A stretch of DNA of 64,000 nt from Cervus elaphus (taxonomy: Eukaryota; Chordata; Mammalia; Artiodactyla; Cervidae): NCBI RefSeq assembly GCF_910594005.1, contig NC_057848.1:50423616-50487615 (forward strand). The letters run 5' to 3'. This document shows, piece after piece, positions 1-11,195 of the stretch; within the stretch, counting starts at the first letter, position 1, and every line of letters begins with the position of its first letter. Under the pieces are notes generated by a model that made no database searches, had not been told where the DNA came from, and saw only the letters and a list, made by a program, of their open reading frames with translations. The translations under genes were made by a program, and so were the position numbers.

Positions 1-745
1 TTAGAAACATTTAAATTTGATTTGGAGAAGAAGGGAGAATACAGCTGTATAGCTGCTGGTCATTTCCATATTCTAGTCTCATACAGAGTTAGATAAAAGA
101 TGTCTACTATTATTTTCATATACACCTCATCCTTAGGTTATTTGACAGAATCACAAATGAGAAGAGATAGGCTTGCATGTCATGTATTATTGCTTTGGCC
201 ATGGAGTTTGTCCCAAGGCTATCCACCTGATCCAAGCTGAGATCTGATCTTCTTTCTTCAGGAAATTTGAATTTTAGGTACAGAGATAGATTTAGTGAAA
301 GGGTGTTGGACACTTGAACTTGGGCATAAGATCAAATAGATATGGGCCAGAGACAAGTAATCATTGCAATACCAAACCACAAGCAATACCAAAATTGAGA
401 GCCCTATAGAGAAAATTCTTCTACAGAGAGATGCATGGACTGCATATATACAGAAAAGAGAGAGCATAGAACACACCGAACGCAGTCTGACTTACAGACC
501 ATATCAGAAGTCTAGTTATAATTTCTAAAAAATTTCTTTATTTTTTGTTTCTTTGCAGTAATGTTCATTCAAATAAGCATTATTTTTTCCCTTGTAATTA
601 AAGAGTCCCTGGCTAGAATAGTTTTTAATCTTATTTATGTATGTGTTTAGATTTCCTTAACTTCCCCAGAAATTAAGGTGTTTGGTTAGATATGTTTTAC
701 TAAGATAATAAGACATTTGCATATTGTAGGAGGTATAACATGCAA
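1..745. other. Unassigned AT-rich intergenic DNA
   Basis: I see no recognisable repeat, exon or RNA gene here. Short reading frames on the minus strand have no recognisable domain and look like chance frames in AT-rich DNA. It may hold a very old repeat that cannot be recognised by eye. Confidence 0.5.
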
Positions 746-957
746 GGGCTTCCCAAGCAGTGCAGTGGTTAAGAATCCACCCGCCTGCCTATGCAGGAGA
801 TTCAGGTTCAATCTCTGGATCAGGAAGATCCCCTGGGGAAGGAAATGACAACCCACTCCAGTATTCTTGCCTGGAAAATTCCATGGGCAGAGGAACCTGG
901 CGAAGTACAGTCCATGGGGTCACAAAGATTTGGACATGACTGAGCGGACTGAGCATG
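746..957 (+). mobile_element. Bov-tA SINE
   Basis: A tRNA-derived head is followed by the Bov-A body. The head carries the Pol III B-box-like ggttcaatctc near 805. The body has the diagnostic block reading 'ccactccagtattcttgcc' and the tail 'catgactgagcg'. The short word acatgcaa lies just before the start and recurs just after the end, a plausible short TSD. This SINE class is specific to ruminants and is thought to be mobilised by BovB. Confidence 0.93.
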
Positions 958-2040
958 CAATTTATACATGCAATTGGATGGTGTAGACTTTCAAAAGATA
1001 TTGAAGGGATTGAACAAATGTATAAAGTTTGCACTCATATAGCAGGAACATAAATTATGTTATGAAATTATGGAATTTAATTATGACAGTATGGCATGTT
1101 ATCCCAACATAAACCTACACTTATAAAAACTGATTTAAAGTGGCTACAGCATATCAAAATACTGCACAATTTATCAACTCATACATAGGCATTTTAAGGG
1201 CAATTCTTAATTCACATATAAATACTAAACAGAATTTTTTCCTCTTTTAAATAACTCTCTTTCCATTTTTTTTTATCAGAGAGGAAATAGCTAATGTAAC
1301 ATCTGTAACTAAAGCATATTGTCTGGTTTGGTGCATATTTAAATTGAATGTCTGTTCAATAAATGTAGTTACTCAGAAACCAAAGTTAAAAATTACTTTT
1401 GTAAATTTTCCTGCTTGCATTTATAAGTTTGCCTCTTTTTTTCTATTTCTAATCATTGTTTCATTAGAAAAGAAGAGGTATATACTTAACTTCTATACTT
1501 TTAAAATTGTTTAACTTTATATTTAACCTTTCTAAGATCATGCATACTACAGTTGTGGACGTAAGGTTTAGGACCAATTAAATAATATTAAATTCAGTGC
1601 TACAAAGACAACACCCCCTCTCAAATCCTGTTTATGAAATACTGTGATAAGTACTATATTCTAGACTCTATCCTTGAGAGTAGAGAATTTGAGTCATTTT
1701 GCATCTCTGATTTCTGATTTGTGTAAAATGATTTATCACTGATTTATGTAGAATGAATTTATAGATTATGTAATTTTTATACGTAGAAAGTCACTACCTC
1801 TAGTATAATATGTTGAATCAAAAGAATGAAGTGTAGCAAGAACATAAGCCACTCTCCTTTTTCAGAATTTAAGTTTCTTTTCTTGAAGCACAGATTTGCA
1901 AAAATGGGTCATAATTTAGACAACACTATCCCCACTATTTGATGACTTAGGTCTCCTATTGAAGGATAATAGCAATAATAATGATTTTAAATATATTTAA
2001 TGAGGTTTCCATTGACAGATCATTCTCCTCATTCCTTGTC
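958..2040. other. Unassigned AT-rich DNA
   Basis: About 1.1 kb of AT-rich sequence without a frame, RNA gene or repeat that I can name. Confidence 0.45.
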
Positions 2041-2725
2041 CCACTTTCTAGTTATTGAGATATAATTCACAAACCATAAAATTCATATTTTTAAAGTGTA
2101 CGATTCCATAGTTTTCAGTCTATCCACAGATACATTCAACATATCCAATTTTAAAAGTTTTATCAGCTCAAAAAGAAAATGCAAACCCTTTAGCTGTCAC
2201 CTACATATCTCTTCATTCCTCCAACTAGCCCTCAGCAACCACTTTTTTGCTCTCTATAGATTACTGTTTTGCCCTATCATTTAAAATGAATCATATACTA
2301 TATGGTCTTTTGTGCCTGGCTTCATTCAGTTAGCATGATGTTTTCAAGGTTGATATATGTTGTGGCATCTTTTAACAACAATTACTTCATTCCTTCTGAG
2401 GACTAAATAATTTTCCATTTTAAGGATTTATTACTTTCTTATCCATTCAACTGATAATGGGCATTTGAGTTGCTTCCATCGTTTTCTATTATGAATAATG
2501 GTACTATAAACATTCATGTACAAGTTTCTGTGGGGACATATGTTTTGATTTCTCTTGGGTTTATGTCTAGGAGGGGAATTACTGAGTAATATCTATATTT
2601 AATTATTTGAGGAACTGCCAAACTGCTTTCCAGAGTAACTTCGATTTTTACATTTCTACCAGCAGTGTAAGAAGATTGAGGTTTTCCTGCATTCTAGACA
2701 ACAGTTGTTCTTGTCAAACCGTTTC
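2041..2725 (-). mobile_element. Ancient L1M LINE, 3' end
   Basis: On the minus strand this matches a mammalian L1M 3' UTR joined to the end of ORF2. Near 2060-2100 the plus strand carries the typical 'attcacaaaccataaaatt' block. Near 2460-2660 it carries the ORF2 C-terminal block ending in 'ccagcagtgtaagaag'. It is 5'-truncated and strongly diverged. The next L1M piece begins again with 3' UTR sequence, so this is a separate insertion. Confidence 0.75.
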
Positions 2726-2729
2726 AAAA

Positions 2730-5240
2730 AAATGTAAGACTACCTTTAGAGCAGTTTTAGGTTCACAGCAAAATTTCAGAGAAGGTACAGAGGTTTCCCA
2801 TAAATCCTCTCTCCCCACACATGCATAGCCTCCCTCATTACCACTATACCCCACCAGAGTTGTTCATTTGCTACAACAGACGTACACACAATGACATATG
2901 ACAGTCACCTAAGATCCATAGTTTACCTTAAGATTCACCTTGGTGTCATACATTATGAGTTTGGACAAATGTGTAATGATGTGTCAATTATTATGGTATC
3001 ATATGGATTGTTTTCATTGTCCTAAAAATGCTCTGTAATCTGCCTATTCATCCCTCCCCTTAATTCACCCCCCCACCCAATCCACTGATCTTTTTATTGT
3101 CACCATAGTTTTATCTTTTTCAATCTGTGTATAGTTGGAATCAAACAGCATGTATATTTTCAGATTGGCTTTTTTCCTTTTTAATATGCATTAAGTTTCC
3201 TCTGTGTCTTTTAATGGCTTGATAGCTCATTTGTTTTTGGACTGAACAATATTTGATTGGATGTACCACAGTTTATCTATTCACCTACAGAAGGACATCT
3301 TGATTGCTTTCAAGTTTTGGCAATTATGCATAAAACTACTATTCCTATCCATGTACAGGTTTTTGTGTGGACGTAAATTTTCATGTCTTTTGGATAAATA
3401 CTGAGGAGTGTGACTGCAGCATCATATAACAAGACTATTTTAACTTTGTAAGAAACTGTCTTCCAAAGTGGCTTTACTGTTTTGCATTTCCACCAGAAAT
3501 GAATGAGAGCTTCTTTTGCTCCCCATCTCCTCCAGTATTTGGTGTTTTCAGTGTTCTAAATATTACTCATTCTAATAGATATGAAATGATATTTCAGTGT
3601 TTTCATTTGAATTTAGTGATGTCATATGATATAGAGCATCTTGTCATTGTTTATTTGCCATCTGTATATGTTCTTTGGTGAGGTGTATGTTAAGGTCTTT
3701 AGCCTAGTTTTTAATCAAGTTGTTTTCTTATTATTGAATTTTATGAGTTCTTTGTTTATTTTGGATAACAGTCCTTCATCAAATGTACCTTTTGCAAATG
3801 TTTGCTCCCAGTATGTGGTTTGTCTTCTCATTCTCTTGACATTGCTTTGTGCAGAACAGAAGTGTTCATTTGTGATGTAAAAGTTTAGTTTATGAACTGG
3901 TTCTTTCATGGATTGTATCTTTGGTATTGTATATTAAAAGTCATCACCATACCTATGGTCCTCTAGGTATTCTTCTAATGTTATTTTCCAGGAATTTTAT
4001 ACTTTTTCAGTTTATATTTAGATCTGTAATCAATTTTGAGTTAATTTTGTGAAGGGTAAAAAGTCTGTGTCAAGATCTTTTTTGTTGTTGTTGGATATGG
4101 TTGTCTCATTGTTCCAGCATCATTTGTTGAAAAGACTTTCTTTGTTATATTACCTTTTTTTCTTTATCAAAGATCATTTGACTATATTTATGCACGTCTA
4201 CTTAAGTGCCATTGATCTACTTGTCTTTTCTTTCACCGATATCACACTGTCTTCATTACTGTAACTAGATAGTAAGTCTTGAAGTTGGGTAATGTCAGTC
4301 TTCCAACTTTGCCCTTTTCCTTTAGTATTATGTTGGTTATTCTGAGTCGTTACCTCTCCATATACACTTCAGAATCAGTTGATGGATAACTGCAGTGTAA
4401 TTCAATGGGATTTTCATTGGCATTGCATTGACTCTGTGGATCAGTTTGGGAGGAACTGATGTCTTGACAGTATAGGAACTGTGTCTTCCTATCTATGAAC
4501 ATGGAATGTCTCTTCATGTATTTTATTCTTTAATTTTTGTTATCAGAGTTTTGTAGTTTTCCTCATATATTTTGTATATATCTTGTTAGATTTTTACCTA
4601 AGTGTTACATTTGGGGGATGCTAATGTAAATGATTTTGTATTTTTAATTTCAAAGTCCACTTGTTCACTGCTGGTCTATAGAAAGGTGACTGACCCTTGT
4701 ATATTGACATTGTATCCTGAAACCTTGCTATAACTTATTAGTTCCAAGAGGGTTCTTTGTGTTGCATCTTTCAGATTTTCTACATAGACGATCACAACAT
4801 CTGTAGACAAAAGCAGTCTTATATTTTCCTTCCCAATCTATATACATTTTGTGTCCTTTAATTGTCTTATTACATTAGCTAGAACTTCTAGTACAATTTT
4901 GAAAAGAAGTAGTGAGAGACAATATTTTTGTCTCATACTTGATATTAATGAGGAAGTTTTGAGTTTCTCACCTTAAGTATAATGTTAGTTGCAGGGTTTT
5001 TGTAGACATTCTTTATCAAGTTGAAGAAGTTCCCTTCTCTTCCCAGTTTGCTAAGAACTTTTATTATAAATAGGTGTTGGATTTTGTCAAATGCCTGTTC
5101 CGCCCTATTGATATAATCATGTGATTTTTCCTTTTTAGTCTTTGATGTGATAGGTTACATTAATTGGTCTTTGAATATTGATCTAGCCTTGCATATGTAA
5201 ATCCCACTTGGTTGAGGGTTGTGATGTATAATTATATGTA
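2730..5240 (-). mobile_element. Ancient L1M LINE, 3' UTR plus half of ORF2
   Basis: From low to high coordinate this runs backwards through an L1: 3' UTR (2730-3150), the ORF2 C-terminus (3150-4260) and the thumb and reverse-transcriptase region (4260-5240). Landmarks are the reverse complement of the 'wrong-template' block near 4110 and the region around 5095-5160 that corresponds to RT motif A. Stops and indels are frequent in every frame. It is a dead mammalian-age copy. Confidence 0.75.
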
Positions 5241-5565
5241 TTTAGATTATTGTACTTTTTTATTCTAGCCAGCCGAGTCAGTGTAAGGGGGTTCACTGTG
5301 ATTTTGATTTGTATTTCCTTGATGAATATTGGTGTCAAACAAATGTGCCTATTGGCTATTTGTGTATTTTCCTTTGGAGTAATGTCTTCAGGTTCTTCAT
5401 TTTAAAGAAATTGTGTTATTTGTCTTTATGTTGTTGAATTGTAAGAGTTGTTTATGCACTGTGGATAGAAGCTATTTATCCAATGTATGGTTTGCAAATG
5501 TTTTCTCCCATTCTGTGGGCTATCTTTTTACTTTATGGATGGTGTTGCCCTAGGTTTTTTTTTTT
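5241..5565 (-). mobile_element. Ancient L1M LINE fragment, ORF2 C-terminal region
   Basis: The text returns to the ORF2 C-terminal block already seen at about 3560-3850 in the previous copy (for example 'gtatttccttgatgaatatt'), so it is a third, independent L1M fragment on the minus strand. It ends in a T-run near 5557-5568. Confidence 0.6.
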
Positions 5566-5651
5566 TTAATGGAAAACATAGCATCAATATGAAGTTTCTC
5601 TTCATAATAATATCATTAATTCTTTGTAAACTGCAAGAAAGAAAGAAAGAT

Positions 5652-5778
5652 AATGCTAAGTCGTGTCTGACTCTTGCAACCCTATGGACTGTAACCTGCC
5701 AGCCTCCTCTGTCCTTGAGATTTTCCAAGCAAGAATACTGGAGTGGGTTGCCATTTCCTTCTCCAGGGGTCAGATACC
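5652..5778 (-). mobile_element. Bov-tA SINE, partial
   Basis: Antisense Bov-A body with 'gtcgtgtctgactcttgcaa' and 'gaatactggagtgggttgcc'. The tRNA-like head is missing, so this is a 5'-truncated copy. A short (GAAA)n run at 5635-5650 precedes it. Confidence 0.88.
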
Positions 5779-5850
5779 TGCAAAGTATACCTTTATTAAA
5801 TCCTGAGCCCCCCTTTCTTCACAAGAACCAAAGATGATTGTGATGATGAT

Positions 5851-6618
5851 GATGTTGATAGCTATTAGTGTTCTAGCCATGCGTTCCAGGAAACAAACTC
5901 ACTCAGAAGGACAATGCAGATAGTGGAGTGCAGTTTATTACACTGGTAGGCCCAAGGCAGAGTCTCCTCTTAGCCAAGGAACCCAACCAGTTTTTGTGAA
6001 AACCTTATATACCCTAAGTGTATGTGCTCAAACCCACCTCCTCAAATTCTCTGAAACTAGTCTGAACAAAGGAAAAGAAAGATACAATCAAAGTTAACCC
6101 ATGATTCGTATGCCTTAAACCAGTGATTCGTATGCCTTAAGCCTAGGTAGTTAACAGTGGACAATTATCAATAGGCCTGTGGTCATACCCCAATAAGCAT
6201 AATAGAAGTTATGATTCTATTTGGTTACACAGATAATCAGGGTATAATTTTATGCGATGGAGACTCTAAGTACGAGCCCTGGGGCTCTTCCATCTGGGAG
6301 GGTCTGATATCCAGTTTGTATGTCATTTCCACAGATATAGGGCATATAGCTCAAAGTCCACAGTCTGGCCCAAGATGGAGTCCTGCTTTAAGATGGAACC
6401 TGCTCTGTCTGTTTCCTCCTTCATTAGTATTTATTAAATGCTACCAATTTACCAGGTATTGTGATAAGTACTTTAATGCATTTGCTCATATAATGTCTAA
6501 TGTGTAATTCCATTAAGTAGGAAATATTATTATCCTCATTTACAGATGAGGAAACTGAGGCACAGAAAAAGCCACATAACTAATAATTGGCAGATAAGAA
6601 AAATAAATCCTAGGCTGA
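5851..6618 (+). mobile_element. MIR SINE, split by an LTR insertion
   Basis: The left part (about 5851-5868) ends in 'gatagctattag'. The right part (6428-6618) resumes with 'tatttattaaatgctacc' and contains the MIR core block 'cagatgaggaaactgaggca' near 6544-6563. Joined across the LTR, the two parts follow the MIR consensus without a gap. This is a mammalian-age SINE. Confidence 0.8.
5869..6423 (-). mobile_element. Endogenous retrovirus solo LTR inserted in a MIR
   Basis: The 555-bp element begins TG and ends CA and is flanked by ttag on both sides (5865-5868 and 6424-6427). On the minus strand it has a TATA-like tatataag near 6006-6013 and a polyadenylation signal AATAAA (plus strand tttatt at 5934-5939), the usual U3-R order. 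No gag, pol or env lies beside it, so it is a solo LTR. A 4-bp TSD is usual for class I ERVs, but the family is not certain. A 16-base word is duplicated in tandem inside it near 6104-6141. Confidence 0.78.
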
Positions 6619-7739
6619 TTGCTCATCTGGTTACTTTGCCCCATGGTCTGTATTCTGATATTTTCTCACTTTCAATCCGCACAAAATTGTGGTTGTTGGT
6701 CCCTCAGTTTGAAGGTTTTCTGATAAATATAATAGCATGTTCTAGGGTTGGTAATGGTTATTAATCAACTAATAAGTAAATATATTCATGAACTTTTTGT
6801 AGAACTCCCTTATTCATATTTAAGCCTTATAACGGAAATACCTTAAATTATTGGCATAAAAACAACAGAAGTTTTTTAGCTCCACAGACTAGCACCCTTA
6901 AAACAATGCTGGTGAAATATTGATAAACAGACTAAAGTGCTCAAGTAAACACACACATTAATTTTGAGTTGGGGTGTTATTCCTTGCTCATTCTTTCAAA
7001 CACTAAAACATTTAATGGTTGTTTTATTTATTGGTAATATGCAGCAATAATTTTTAAATTAATAAGTGATTATATTCAGCTCATTGATGCATAGTTATCT
7101 TTAGCATCCCCCATAAGATGTTTTGACTTTTCTAAAGCCTTTATGGAGTTTGAATACAAAGGATGTATTTTTTCACTGCTTATTCCTTTCTAGTTGAAAT
7201 CACATCATTTCTAGGAATTTCTTAAAATAATTAAATGCAACTCAACTCACTATCCCCTTACTTTGCTCCTACATCTGAGTTACAAACCTGGCTTGATTCA
7301 ACACCTCACTCAGATTTTCTACTGTAAAATATAATACACCCATGAGGACAGAGGAACACCTCACCTGAGCCCTCAGAGGCTTCTTGTGAAAGTTTTTATT
7401 ATATGCCCCAGCTCAAATAACCACCCACCAAGCAAAGCATGAATTCCAAAACACCATTTATAAAGCTCCTATCTTTTTTCTCAATCTCATGAAACAACTT
7501 TATTCTTCTTCATAGGCCAGAGGCTAACAATACTGTATTATCTTTCCTTCACCTTTCCTACAAATCAATCACATCTACATTCTTCCTCTCTCCTTTCTTG
7601 CCCTTCCCTGCTTCCATTTAAAAAAAAAAAAGTGGGGGTGAGGAGTCAGCATATATATCAAGGCACGTTCCATTGCTTGATCCAGTTAATTTAGTCTCTT
7701 CTAATATATCTTCCTGTCGATTCCTGGTCTCTTTCTCTA
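6619..7739. other. Unassigned intergenic DNA
   Basis: About 1.1 kb with no recognisable gene or repeat family. It becomes pyrimidine-rich from about 7440 towards the dinucleotide repeat. Confidence 0.45.
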
Positions 7740-7740
7740 T

Positions 7741-7793
<53 letters not shown>

Positions 7794-7796
7794 TGA
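7740..7796 (+). repeat. (TG)n microsatellite
   Basis: A nearly pure TG run of about 27 units with two TATG interruptions near its ends. It is long enough to be polymorphic. Confidence 0.97.
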
Positions 7797-8166
7797 AACT
7801 CTTTTCTGTTTGGGACAGACGAAAGCCCATATAATATTTTCAAGAGAAGAATAGAGCTACTTAAATGTCTGGTCATAAATTATCACACATAAGATACAAA
7901 AAATTCATTCTGAAATATTTCAAGTGCCAACTGCTAATCAATAGTGTACTAAGTGTTGCAGATATATTATGAACTAATTAAACATGGTCCTTTATGTCAT
8001 CTAATAGAAAAGATAAGGCAAGTACATAATTTAGATTGTAAATTATAAGACTAACAACACAGTTTTGAAGGAGCACTCTGGTAATATCAGAGTTGAGGTC
8101 TATTGCATGAGTAGGCGTCAACTAGGAAAACAAGTCGGCAAAGAATGATTTGGTATAAGGTAATAC
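7797..8166. other. Unassigned AT-rich DNA
   Basis: No gene or repeat recognised between the microsatellite and the MaLR LTR. Confidence 0.4.
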
Positions 8167-8428
8167 TGTTGTGGGCTGAATATTTGTGTCTGCTTAAAAT
8201 TCATATGTTGAACCCTTAATCCCCAATGTGATGATATTTAAGGATGGGACCTTTGGGAAGTAATTAGGTTTAGATTATTTCATAATTTTAGAACTCACAT
8301 TTATGCCTTTATAAGAAGAGAATGGCGCACATGCTCTTGCATGCATGCACTCTGTCTCTCTCTCTGGTATTTTGTTACACCAGCCAGCATTCCAAAGACA
8401 AACACCATTGACTAAGAAAAAACCAGAG
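8167..8428 (+). mobile_element. MaLR (MST-like) LTR, internally deleted
   Basis: It begins TGTTGTGGGC and continues with the conserved 'aattcatatgttgaa' and 'gtaattaggtttaga' blocks and a (CT)n stretch. It then jumps to the terminal 'ggtattttgttacaccagcc'. The middle and poly(A)-signal region found in MST LTRs is absent, so part of the LTR is deleted. ERVL-MaLR LTRs are mammalian-age elements. Confidence 0.75.
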
Positions 8429-8518
8429 ACAAGAACGAACAAGGCTTGCTTTAAGAAATTAAACACATTTCATTTGCCTAGAGAAAAAGAAAAAAAAATG
8501 TATATATATAAATCATAT

Positions 8519-8722
8519 GTGCTGTGCTTAGTCACTCAGTCATGGCCAACTCTGCAACCCCATGGACTATCGTCCACCAAGCTCCTCTGTCTATGGGGAT
8601 TCTCCAGGCAAGAATACTGGAGTGGGTTGCCATACCCTTCTCCAGGGGATCTTCCCAAACCAGGGACTGAACCCATGTCTCCCACATTGCAAGTGGATTC
8701 TTTACCATCTGAGCCAATATGC
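8519..8722 (-). mobile_element. Bov-tA SINE
   Basis: Antisense copy running from the Bov-A tail ('cttagtcactcagtc') through 'aagaatactggagtgggttg' to the tRNA-like head ('ttctttaccatctgagcc'). It is complete or nearly so. A compound dinucleotide repeat abuts its head. Confidence 0.93.
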
Positions 8723-8778
8723 ATGTGTGTGTGTGTGTGTGTGTATACATGTATACATATATACATAATATATATGTG

Positions 8779-8824
<46 letters not shown>
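8723..8824 (+). repeat. Compound (TG)n / (TA)n microsatellite
   Basis: A (TG)n run at about 8726-8745 is followed by mixed TATACA words and a pure (TA)n tract at about 8784-8824. Long TA tracts can form cruciforms and are highly mutable. The repeat lies directly beside a SINE. Confidence 0.95.
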
Positions 8825-8827
<3 letters not shown>

Positions 8828-9129
8828 GTTCCTGTGTATGTGCTGGCTGGGGGAACACAGTGATAACACAAATAAGTAGAATTAGCACTACTGAATAAAT
8901 ATGGGGACCTGAAAGAACTATTCTCTCTCTTCACAATGGATTTGAAAACAAAAAAAACCTGTATTCACTGGCTGAGGGAAGCAATAACATTCTTCATCTC
9001 TACTAGAGGTGAAATACACAATAAACTTCTCAAACCAAGTGAATAATTGCCTTATAAAACCACCAAGAAGTTCAGCACCCCAACTTTTTGAGATAATACA
9101 ACTACTGAAACAAAACTGATGTGTGTTAA

Positions 9130-10840
9130 AATAAGATTAAAACATCATGGAAAAGTTCACACAATATGTGAGAAGAGATTTACATGAAAAAAGAAAATAT
9201 GTAGTAGATATTTACAGAGTTTCAAAAAATATGCTCAAAGTTAAAAAAAATGACTGGATAAAAAGAAGATTAAACACAGATGCAGGGAGAATTAGTGAAC
9301 CGCATCATAGATCTGAAGTTTTAGTAATGTAACACGGATAAAGTGATAGAAAATATGAAAAAAAAATGGTAACGAGATAATGACTGTGGATTAAGAAGAC
9401 CTAGAGAGCAGAAAGAAGAAAAACAAGTCAATATTCAAATGTAAGCTAGCTGATAATCTCCATAATTAATGAAAGACATGAGTCCCCAAATTAATGAAAA
9501 ATTACTCAAATTGGGTAAATAAAAATAAATCTGTATATAAACACAGTACACTGAAATTGCAGAAATTCAAGGGCAAAACGAAAATGTAAAATTCACCTAA
9601 AGATAAAACAGAAAGTAAAGTTTTATAGCAATTTTAACCTCAGGTGACATGGAAACAAGCAAATGAAAATACCAAAAAAAAATAGAACAATATTTTTAAT
9701 GTACAGAAGAAAATGATTCAGAATTTTATTTCTAGGTAGATTGTCCTTAAGTAGTAAAAGTAAAATAAAGACATCTCCAAACTAAAATGGGGAAATTTAC
9801 CACTCATAGACTCTTGCTGAAATTACTTGGCCTAGAGTATGTATTTTAGGAAGAAGAAAGAGGGAAGCAATGGTAAGAATTGTGAGTAAATAAAATGGCA
9901 AATACACAAATATAATTAAGTATGAACTGGTGGCTCAGTGGTAAAGAATTTGCCTGCCAGTGCAAGAGACGTGGGTTCAATCCCTTAGTCAAAAAAATCC
10001 ACTGGAGAAGGAAATGGCAACTCATTCCAGTATTCTTGCCTAGGAAACCCCATGGACAGAGGAGCCTGGTGGGGTACAGTCCACATGGTCACAAAAAGAG
10101 TTTGACACAACTGAGTGACTGAGCATGTGCACACACACACACAATAGTAAGGGTAACAACAGTAAAGATTGTATAGGGAACTTTTTGAAAATGTAGAACC
10201 AACCATTATGAAACAAAGTGATAGGTGTAAAAGTATTCTAGGAGGTTTCTTTTAATCAAGGCTTTATGAGAACTAAATTATTAATTTTAAAATGTGGAAT
10301 CACTAACATATTTTAAATATTTAATGTAGCCACCAAAATAATGAAAAGAGAATGTATAACTTTCCAAATTACTAAAAGGCGAAAAACTAAATGTAAAGAA
10401 AAAGAATTTTTTTCTTCACCTTTTTTTTTAGTAAATAAAAATAACTAAATGAGATGTTAGATATAAGTCCACACTATATCAGAAACTACAGTAAAATAAC
10501 TAGATTAAAGAGTCAGTTGAGAGTTTCTCAGATGTGTATTCAATTTTTAATTGCATCATAGAGGAAAAGAACACTTAAAATAATGACAGAGAAAGGCAAA
10601 TATGGATGATAGAGGGTTGGAAAAACTTGGTCCAAGCATGTATTACCATAACAAAGCAGATATAACTATTAAAAATAAGCAATAAACAGATATGTGTATA
10701 GCATAATGATAAATGAATCATTTCACTAGAAAATTATACCATCATGTAGTTTTAAGCATATAGATATAATTTTTAAAAGTATAAATTAGAGTGACAAGAC
10801 ACAAAGGTTGAAAAGAATTAAACCAAATACACAATAATGC
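9130..10840 (+). mobile_element. Ancient L1M LINE, ORF1 to early ORF2, interrupted
   Basis: Plus-strand L1M decay product. Near 9280-9320 and 9720-9900 the text follows the L1M ORF1 region (compare 'gaattttatttctaggtaga' and 'taaaataaagacatctcc'). Near 10440-10520 it follows the inter-ORF segment ('tatatcagaaactacagtaa'). Near 10560-10680 it follows the endonuclease domain. A Bov-tA (9924) is inserted in it and the full-length L1 (10855) lies at its end. No usable frame remains. Confidence 0.55.
9924..10143 (+). mobile_element. Bov-tA SINE with (CA)n tail
   Basis: Slightly 5'-truncated head ('gaactggtggctcagtgg'), an intact B-box-like ggttcaatccc at 9974-9984, the Bov-A body, and an ACACAC tail at 10128-10142. 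Confidence 0.93.
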
Positions 10841-11195
10841 AGAAACTTACTTTATTTTTTTTTAATTGGAGGCTAATTACCTTACAATATTGTAGTGGTT
10901 TTGCCATACATTGACACGAATCAGCCATGGGTGTATATGTGTTCCCCATCCTGAGCCCCGCTCCCACCTCTTCCCCATCCCACCCTCTGGGTCATCCCAG
11001 TGCACCAGCCCTGAGCACCCTGTCTCATGCATCAAACCTGTACTGGCGATCTGTTTCACATATGATAATATACATGTTTCAAGGCAATTCTCTCAAATCA
11101 TCCCACCCTTGCCTTCTCCCACAGAGTCCAAAAGACTGTTCTATACATCTGTGTCTCTTTTGCTATCTCGCATATTGGGTCATCCTTACCACTTT

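Noticed and set aside
746..957. tRNA-like sequence with an apparent B box, considered as a tRNA gene
   Set aside because: It is the tRNA-derived head of a Bov-tA SINE followed by the Bov-A body. The same applies to the other Bov-tA heads.
10841..10854. Possible attachment site next to a T-run
   Set aside because: The direct repeat is an L1 target-site duplication and the T-run is the L1 poly(A) tail.
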